The translations under genes were made by a program, and so were the position numbers. DNA of 64,000 nt from assembly GCA_900540785.1 (NCBI GenBank), contig UQHF01000015.1, positions 1 through 64,000 on the forward strand, in the 5' to 3' direction. This DNA is from an uncultured Blautia sp. (lineage in GTDB: Bacteria; Bacillota; Clostridia; Lachnospirales; Lachnospiraceae). A model generated the notes under the pieces. That model had not been told where the DNA came from and made no database searches. It worked only from the letters and a program-made list of their open reading frames with translations. Below, piece after piece: positions 59,648 to 64,000 of the stretch. Positions within the stretch are counted from its first letter, which is position 1; each line of letters opens with the position of its first letter.

Positions 59648-61087
59648 CTACAAAAAGAATACCAGCATATCCAGTATAAATACCGGTATCAAAAATGCAA
59701 GCGACCATAACATATAGCCAAAGAAGGATGGCATATTGACACCGTTTTCATCAGAAATAGCTTTTACCATAAAATTTGGTGCATTTCCTATATATGTATT
59801 TGCTCCCATAAATACTGCCCCGCAGGAAATAGCAGTCAGGGTTTTTACGGAAATTGTTCCAAGAGTAGTTGCAATTCCGCTTGTAAACCCAAGTGTTCCT
59901 GCCGTTGTGAGGAATACAAGATACGTCGGTGTATTATCGAGGAAACTGGAAAGCGCTCCCGTTGCCCAGAACATCTGAGCCGGTGCAGTAATTCCAAGCT
60001 CCGGTCCCATTGTTTTTAAAAGCATAAGTGCTGGCTGCATGGTAATAAAAATTCCGATAAAAAGTACTGCGACCTCTTTGATTGCGCCCCAGGTAAAATG
60101 GTTTCTTCTTCTGATTTCCGGGTTTGTCGTCTTGAAAGACAGCCAGGTAGCAGCAAGAATGATCACGATTTCAATGACAGAAGGAAATCCTAATGTCACT
60201 TCTCCGAAAATGTGAATTCCGCGTACATTTCCGGAAGCATCCTGAAATGCACTCATCCCCGGAAGTACACCACTTAAAATGACAGCTCCAACAATCATAA
60301 GAAGGAAAATGATGTTGTGAAGACCGTCAATGCGAAACTCCGTTCCCGGTTTTCGAATATCCGGTTTTGCACCGACTGCAATATCTTTTTTATATGCTCT
60401 CTTATCAAGATGGTAAAATACAAACAGAAGAATTACCATATTAAATAAAAGCATAGGCAAAAGATGAAGACTCCAGAAAAACGGAACTCCCCGCATAAAT
60501 CCCATTAAAAGCGGCGGGTCGCCAATAGGCGTCAGACAGCCGCCCATATTAGATACCAGGAAAATAAAAAATACCATAATATGGCTTTTCCTTTTTCTCC
60601 AGGAATTCATTTTAATAATTGGTCGCACCATAAGCATACTTGCTCCTGTCGTTCCAATGCAGCTTGAAAGAAGCGTTCCAAGGGCAAGAAGCCCTACGTT
60701 TACTCTTGGCGAACCTGCAAAATCCCCCTCCATCGTGATATTTCCAGATACACAGAACAATCCGAACAGAAGCACAATAAAGGTAAGATAATCGTTAAAC
60801 AAACATTCAAGAACGGTCTCTGCCGTCATCCCTGCCCCGTACACTACTGCAAAAGGAATTACAAGGAGCAGGATCCAGAAGCCCACTACAAGTGGCTGAT
60901 GCGCTTCCCACCACTCACCTTTTACAAGGGGCATGACTGCGATACACAGGAGAAGCCCTGCAAACGGTATACACAGCCATAGCGGCACACCTGTGGCTTC
61001 ACTGCCGTTTTCTGCTGCATAGACAGAAACAGGGCAGGACAGAAGAGCCACAAGTGTGCCGCTTAAAAACGTCCATAATTTTTTCAC
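59648..61087 (-). CDS. Sodium/proton antiporter (NhaD/ion-transporter superfamily)
   Basis: Membrane protein of 479 residues with about 12 segments and a cleavable or uncleaved signal-like N-terminus (VYAAENG). Seen: LSSCIGTTGASMLMVRPIIK, VSNMGGCLTPIGDPPLLMGF, SSFLDNTPTYLVFLTTAG and ISCGAVFMGANTYIGNAPNFMVKAI, the paired re-entrant-loop motifs of the ArsB/NhaD/CitMHS superfamily. GTG start after GGAGG. The ion is likely Na+, by family resemblance only. Confidence 0.88.
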   Translation of the reverse strand: MKKLWTFLSGTLVALLSCPVSVYAAENGSEATGVPLWLCIPFAGLLLCIAVMPLVKGEWWEAHQPLVVGFWILLLVIPFAVVYGAGMTAETVLECLFNDYLTFIVLLFGLFCVSGNITMEGDFAGSPRVNVGLLALGTLLSSCIGTTGASMLMVRPIIKMNSWRKRKSHIMVFFIFLVSNMGGCLTPIGDPPLLMGFMRGVPFFWSLHLLPMLLFNMVILLFVFYHLDKRAYKKDIAVGAKPDIRKPGTEFRIDGLHNIIFLLMIVGAVILSGVLPGMSAFQDASGNVRGIHIFGEVTLGFPSVIEIVIILAATWLSFKTTNPEIRRRNHFTWGAIKEVAVLFIGIFITMQPALMLLKTMGPELGITAPAQMFWATGALSSFLDNTPTYLVFLTTAGTLGFTSGIATTLGTISVKTLTAISCGAVFMGANTYIGNAPNFMVKAISDENGVNMPSFFGYMLWSLAFLIPVFILDMLVFFL

Positions 61088-61145
61088 ACTTCCACCTCCG
61101 ATGTCATTTTTTCACGTTGCTATTATAGCACATTGAAGATGAAAA

Positions 61146-61580
61146 TCAATTAAAATTCCATGCAAAATGACTATTATGGTGAATTTTCTTTTGATTATTT
61201 TCTTCCTTTTTACAATCCTTGTCAGAATGCTTTGGATTCATAAATTTCACAAAAAAACGAACCGGTTTTTCCTGCTGACAGTCTGCATCTGCATACGCGC
61301 ATTTTACTGAAGCGTTCTCCATCTGAGAAAACTGTTCCAGATTAAACCTTGCAGCCGCACAGGAAGGGTCCAGTGCATAGGCAGCCCGGAAATGTTTCAT
61401 GGCAAGGGAATGTTCTCCTTTCTTTTCCAGAAGAATTCCCATAAGGTTATGTGGTACTGCAGAATGTGGTTCCTCCTCCATCGCTTTTCTAAGCATCTGC
61501 TCACATTTTACAAATTCTCTATTTCCAATCTGCTCTCTGCAGTCCTCGATCATTTTCTCATCCATTGTCATACTCATCAT
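61146..61580 (-). CDS. Small tetratricopeptide-repeat protein
   Basis: Protein of 144 residues. Residues ~10-85 form two TPR units (HSAVPHNLMGILLEKKGEHSLAMKHFRAAYALDPSCAAARFNL). The C-terminal ~55 residues are charged and rich in Cys, Lys, His and Asn with no known domain. AAGGAGG precedes the ATG. It lies between the KdpE-like regulator and the antiporter and may serve as a partner for either. Confidence 0.78.
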   Translation of the reverse strand: MMSMTMDEKMIEDCREQIGNREFVKCEQMLRKAMEEEPHSAVPHNLMGILLEKKGEHSLAMKHFRAAYALDPSCAAARFNLEQFSQMENASVKCAYADADCQQEKPVRFFVKFMNPKHSDKDCKKEENNQKKIHHNSHFAWNFN

Positions 61581-61676
61581 AATAAAGCACCTCCTTGATT
61601 TGTCTTTATTATAGCTGAAGTCCTGTGAGATTGGTGTGAGGATTGCTTTTTTCCTGTGAGAATCCTGTGAGAATTT

Positions 61677-62387
61677 TTATTTCACTTCCTGTTCCTTCAT
61701 TCGGTATCCAACTCCGATTTCTGTAAGAATATACTTTGGTTTTCCCGGATTGTCCTCTATTTTTCTTCTTGTGGACGCCATGACGGTACGGAGAACCTGT
61801 GTATCCTGTCCGTACCATTCTCCCCACACATTCTTTAAAATATACCCATAAGTAAGTACCTTTCCCTGATTCTTCATAAATAAAAGAAGAAGATTATATT
61901 CCAGCGGAGACAGATGGATCTCCTCTCCGTTTTTTAATACCATATGCTTTTCCGTATCAAGAAAAAGTCCTCCGTTTACGTATGTCGTTTCCTCCTTTTG
62001 CGGCTCCTGCTGCCGCTTCATTCTGTTATAATGACGGAGTGCCACGCGGATTCTTGCCATAAGCTCTGTTGTGGAAAAGGGCTTTGTGAGATAATCGTCC
62101 GCTCCCTCGTCAAGCGCATCTGCCTTTTCTCTGTCCTGATCCCTTGCAGATACAATGATCACCGGCATCTCCCAGTCTTTTCGGATTTCCCGTAAAACCT
62201 CCATTCCATCTATATCCGGAAGTCCCAGGTCAAGAAGCACCAGGTCTGTCTCCTCTTTTTTGATATGACAAAGCCCTTCTCTTCCTTTCGTCACACCTTT
62301 CACAGAAAATCCTTCATTTTCCAGCGTGTACATAATAAAATTGGAAATCTGTACATCATCCTCAATTACAAGTATCTTTTCCTTCAT
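61677..62387 (-). CDS. Second KdpE-like response regulator
   Basis: OmpR-family regulator of 236 residues: IEDDVQ, phosphoacceptor Asp 53 (LVLLDLGLPDIDG), SARDQDREKADALDEGADDYLTKPFSTTELMARIRVALRHYN and a winged helix ending IGVGYRMKEQ. Closely resembles the kdpE product at 48.9 kb. ATGA overlap with its kinase gene. Possible targets are the TPR and antiporter genes that follow. Confidence 0.92.
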   Translation of the reverse strand: MKEKILVIEDDVQISNFIMYTLENEGFSVKGVTKGREGLCHIKKEETDLVLLDLGLPDIDGMEVLREIRKDWEMPVIIVSARDQDREKADALDEGADDYLTKPFSTTELMARIRVALRHYNRMKRQQEPQKEETTYVNGGLFLDTEKHMVLKNGEEIHLSPLEYNLLLLFMKNQGKVLTYGYILKNVWGEWYGQDTQVLRTVMASTRRKIEDNPGKPKYILTEIGVGYRMKEQEVK

Positions 62388-63874
62388 AATCTCTCCTCTC
62401 CTGCTGGAAGCCAGAATGTGAACTCTGCTCCCCTTCTGTCCGTTCTGTTTCGTCCGGCAATTCCGCCTCCGTGAGCCTCCACAATGGTTTTACAGATGGT
62501 AAGCCCAAGTCCGATGCCTCTCTTTACATCTGCTGCCCTCTCCTTTGATGTATAAAACATCTGGAAGACATTGGGAACATCCGTATCTGCAAGGCCTTCT
62601 CCCTCATCACGGACGGTAACCGTTGCTCTGTCATTTTCATATCCGATAATCAGCTCTATCTTTTCTTCTTTTTTCGTATGCTTTACTGCATTTGTCAGAA
62701 GATTGGTGATCACCTGCTGAATCAGCTTTCCGTCCATTGGTACAAGATAAAACTCTTCCGGCAGCGTAATCTGGATTTCTCTGTCCGGAGATGCCTTTTC
62801 AATACGCTCCACAGCACAGGCAGCTACCTCCTCCAGGGCTTCCATTTCTTTATTTACATGAATTTTCCCATCCTGAAGTCTTGTAAGGCTTAAAATATTT
62901 TCCACAAGCTCCTTCAGCCAGTCTGCATCGTGATAGATGCCCTGTATCATATCGTACCGCCTGTCCGTCTCTTCCGTCATAGAAAGAAGCATCTCCGAGG
63001 TTCCCATAATCCCGGAAAGCGGTGTTCTGATGTCATGGGAAATGGAACGAAGAAGATTTGCACGGTATCGCTCCTGCTCCATTTTCTCCCTGTCACGCAT
63101 TCTCTCCGTGATAATCTGAATCCGCTCCATCGCAAGAGCAATATTTTCAATCACAGAAAAAAGAAGCTTTTCCTTTTTGTGGATCTGATGCCACTCTGTG
63201 TCTGCCGGAAGCTCCATTACCGCAAGAAGCCTTCCATGCCCCCGTACGGCGTAGTACCAGGCATTTTTATCTTTCCAGCACTCTTCCTCCGGATTTCGAA
63301 AACCCTGCCTTATTTTTTCCCAGTTTTCTTCTTTTCTTTTTTTGATCCCATCCCCGCACTTCCAGATGGAAAACGGCTCTGTCTCCCCTGTAAAACAAAT
63401 ACAGCCAGCCTCCGTCTGAAACAGCGCGCCCACACTTTCCGATGCAAGAATCATAATGTTTTCCATATCTGCTGCATCGGAAAGCCGGCTGGACAGGTCA
63501 TACAGGATCCGACTGACAGAAGCATTTTCCTCCGCCTTTTCTTTTAAGAGCTTCCCTTTTGTTGTAAGAGCGCTGGTCATAACAGCCGTAATGACCATAA
63601 TGACAAACGTGACAAAATAAGACGGATCATTCACTGCAAGTGTGTGATACGGCGCTGTAAAAAAATAATTATAGCAGAGCACTGCTGCAATGGAAGAAAT
63701 AAGTCCCCACAAATACCCTGAGGTAAACCTTGCAGTTAAGAGAACTGCAAAAATATAAATAACTACATTGTTTGTCTCAGGAAACAGAAGTTCCCGGAAT
63801 CCTGTGCCCACCAGAGTCGCCCCTGCAAGAATCCCCGCTGTTTTCAACAGATTCTTTCCCTTAAATCTTTCCAC
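62384..63874 (-). CDS. Second KdpD-like histidine kinase (DUF4118)
   Basis: Sensor kinase of 496 residues: four DUF4118 membrane segments (about 10-105), GAF-like middle, H-box SISHDIRTPLSGIMG, N-box NLLTNAVKHTK, G1 DEGEGL, GIGLGLTICKTI. The same layout as the kinase at 49.6 kb, so the two are paralogues, and this one also lacks the KdpD/USP N-terminus. GTG start behind GGGAGGGAG. Confidence 0.92.
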   Translation of the reverse strand: MERFKGKNLLKTAGILAGATLVGTGFRELLFPETNNVVIYIFAVLLTARFTSGYLWGLISSIAAVLCYNYFFTAPYHTLAVNDPSYFVTFVIMVITAVMTSALTTKGKLLKEKAEENASVSRILYDLSSRLSDAADMENIMILASESVGALFQTEAGCICFTGETEPFSIWKCGDGIKKRKEENWEKIRQGFRNPEEECWKDKNAWYYAVRGHGRLLAVMELPADTEWHQIHKKEKLLFSVIENIALAMERIQIITERMRDREKMEQERYRANLLRSISHDIRTPLSGIMGTSEMLLSMTEETDRRYDMIQGIYHDADWLKELVENILSLTRLQDGKIHVNKEMEALEEVAACAVERIEKASPDREIQITLPEEFYLVPMDGKLIQQVITNLLTNAVKHTKKEEKIELIIGYENDRATVTVRDEGEGLADTDVPNVFQMFYTSKERAADVKRGIGLGLTICKTIVEAHGGGIAGRNRTDRRGAEFTFWLPAGEERL

Positions 63875-64000
63875 TTTTCTCCCTCCCTGTATTTCTTGTC
63901 TGTATCATACTCTGGTCTTTACAGATTTACAATAGAAATTTGATAAATCTCCCTCTTTGCGCTATAATGGCAGAAAGACCATTTCACGAAAGGATATTGA
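63875..64000. other. Window end, intergenic
   Basis: Upstream of the second kinase gene. A TATAAT on the plus strand (63965-63970) follows TTGATA at a 19-bp distance and AAAGGA sits near the end, so a divergent plus-strand gene may start just beyond base 64000. No gene can be called inside the window. Confidence 0.4.

Noticed and set aside
1..64000. Insertion sequence, prophage or integrase
   Set aside because: No transposase, integrase or phage structural gene is present on either strand; only small palindromic elements were found.

Overview
The window looks like the chromosome of a low-to-medium GC, spore-forming anaerobic Firmicute, most likely a Lachnospiraceae-type gut Clostridium. The grounds are the conserved sporulation/division cluster (mazG-hup-rqcP-yabP-yabQ-divIC-spoIIE-tilS-hpt-ftsH), a proline T-box, Bce-type peptide-resistance modules, ABC sugar importers lacking their own ATPases, and near-consensus sigma-A promoters. 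Species cannot be fixed from sequence reading alone. Almost every gene is on the minus strand. The exceptions are tRNA-Tyr, an ArsR regulator, a LysR regulator and a DUF2871 membrane protein. An apparent rRNA promoter array fires leftward off the left edge, so replication probably runs right to left here.

Layout, left to right: (1) 1-840, three tandem promoters and the leader of a probable rRNA operon. (2) 0.8-10.3 kb, a secreted leucine-rich-repeat protein and a carbohydrate-uptake locus: substrate-binding protein and two permeases, then a YesN/YesM two-component system with a second, lipoprotein binding protein. (3) 10.6-12.1 kb, fructose-bisphosphate aldolase, tRNA-Tyr and a zinc-sensor ArsR protein. 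(4) 12.1-17.1 kb, the most unusual locus: a BlaI repressor, an M56 (BlaR1-type) membrane protease fused to an ABC substrate-binding protein, two permeases and a membrane-fusion-like protein, with paired BlaI-type operators in the promoter. (5) 17.2-31.4 kb, a GH13 amylase, then housekeeping and sporulation genes, phosphoglucomutase, a CotS-like coat protein and CCA-transferase. (6) 31.4-34.1 kb, proS with T-box leader and a nest of palindromes, and an unknown protein. (7) 34.3-45.4 kb, two complete sensor-kinase/FtsX-type ABC modules flanking a TetR-acetyltransferase pair. (8) 45.6-48.9 kb, a RelE/Phd toxin-antitoxin pair, aspartase and a LysR regulator. (9) 48.9-58 kb, a complete kdp potassium operon with kdpF, a second tiny ORF, and a KdpD split into two proteins. 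(10) 58.2-64 kb, a DUF2871 protein, a cytidylate-kinase-like protein, a Na+/H+-type antiporter, a TPR protein and a second KdpDE-like sensor pair.

The best candidate for an undescribed system is region 4. A binding protein occupies the place where BlaR1 carries its penicillin sensor, and the same operon supplies importer permeases. This suggests a nutrient- or compound-sensing proteolytic switch, in which ligand binding outside triggers repressor cleavage inside and induces the sensor's own transporter. Other notable points are two copies of a covarying hairpin placed immediately after terminators, a spoIIE promoter with the 21-bp spacer typical of Spo0A control in front of an unusually short SpoIIE, and the split KdpD with a near-intact cyclic-di-AMP motif.
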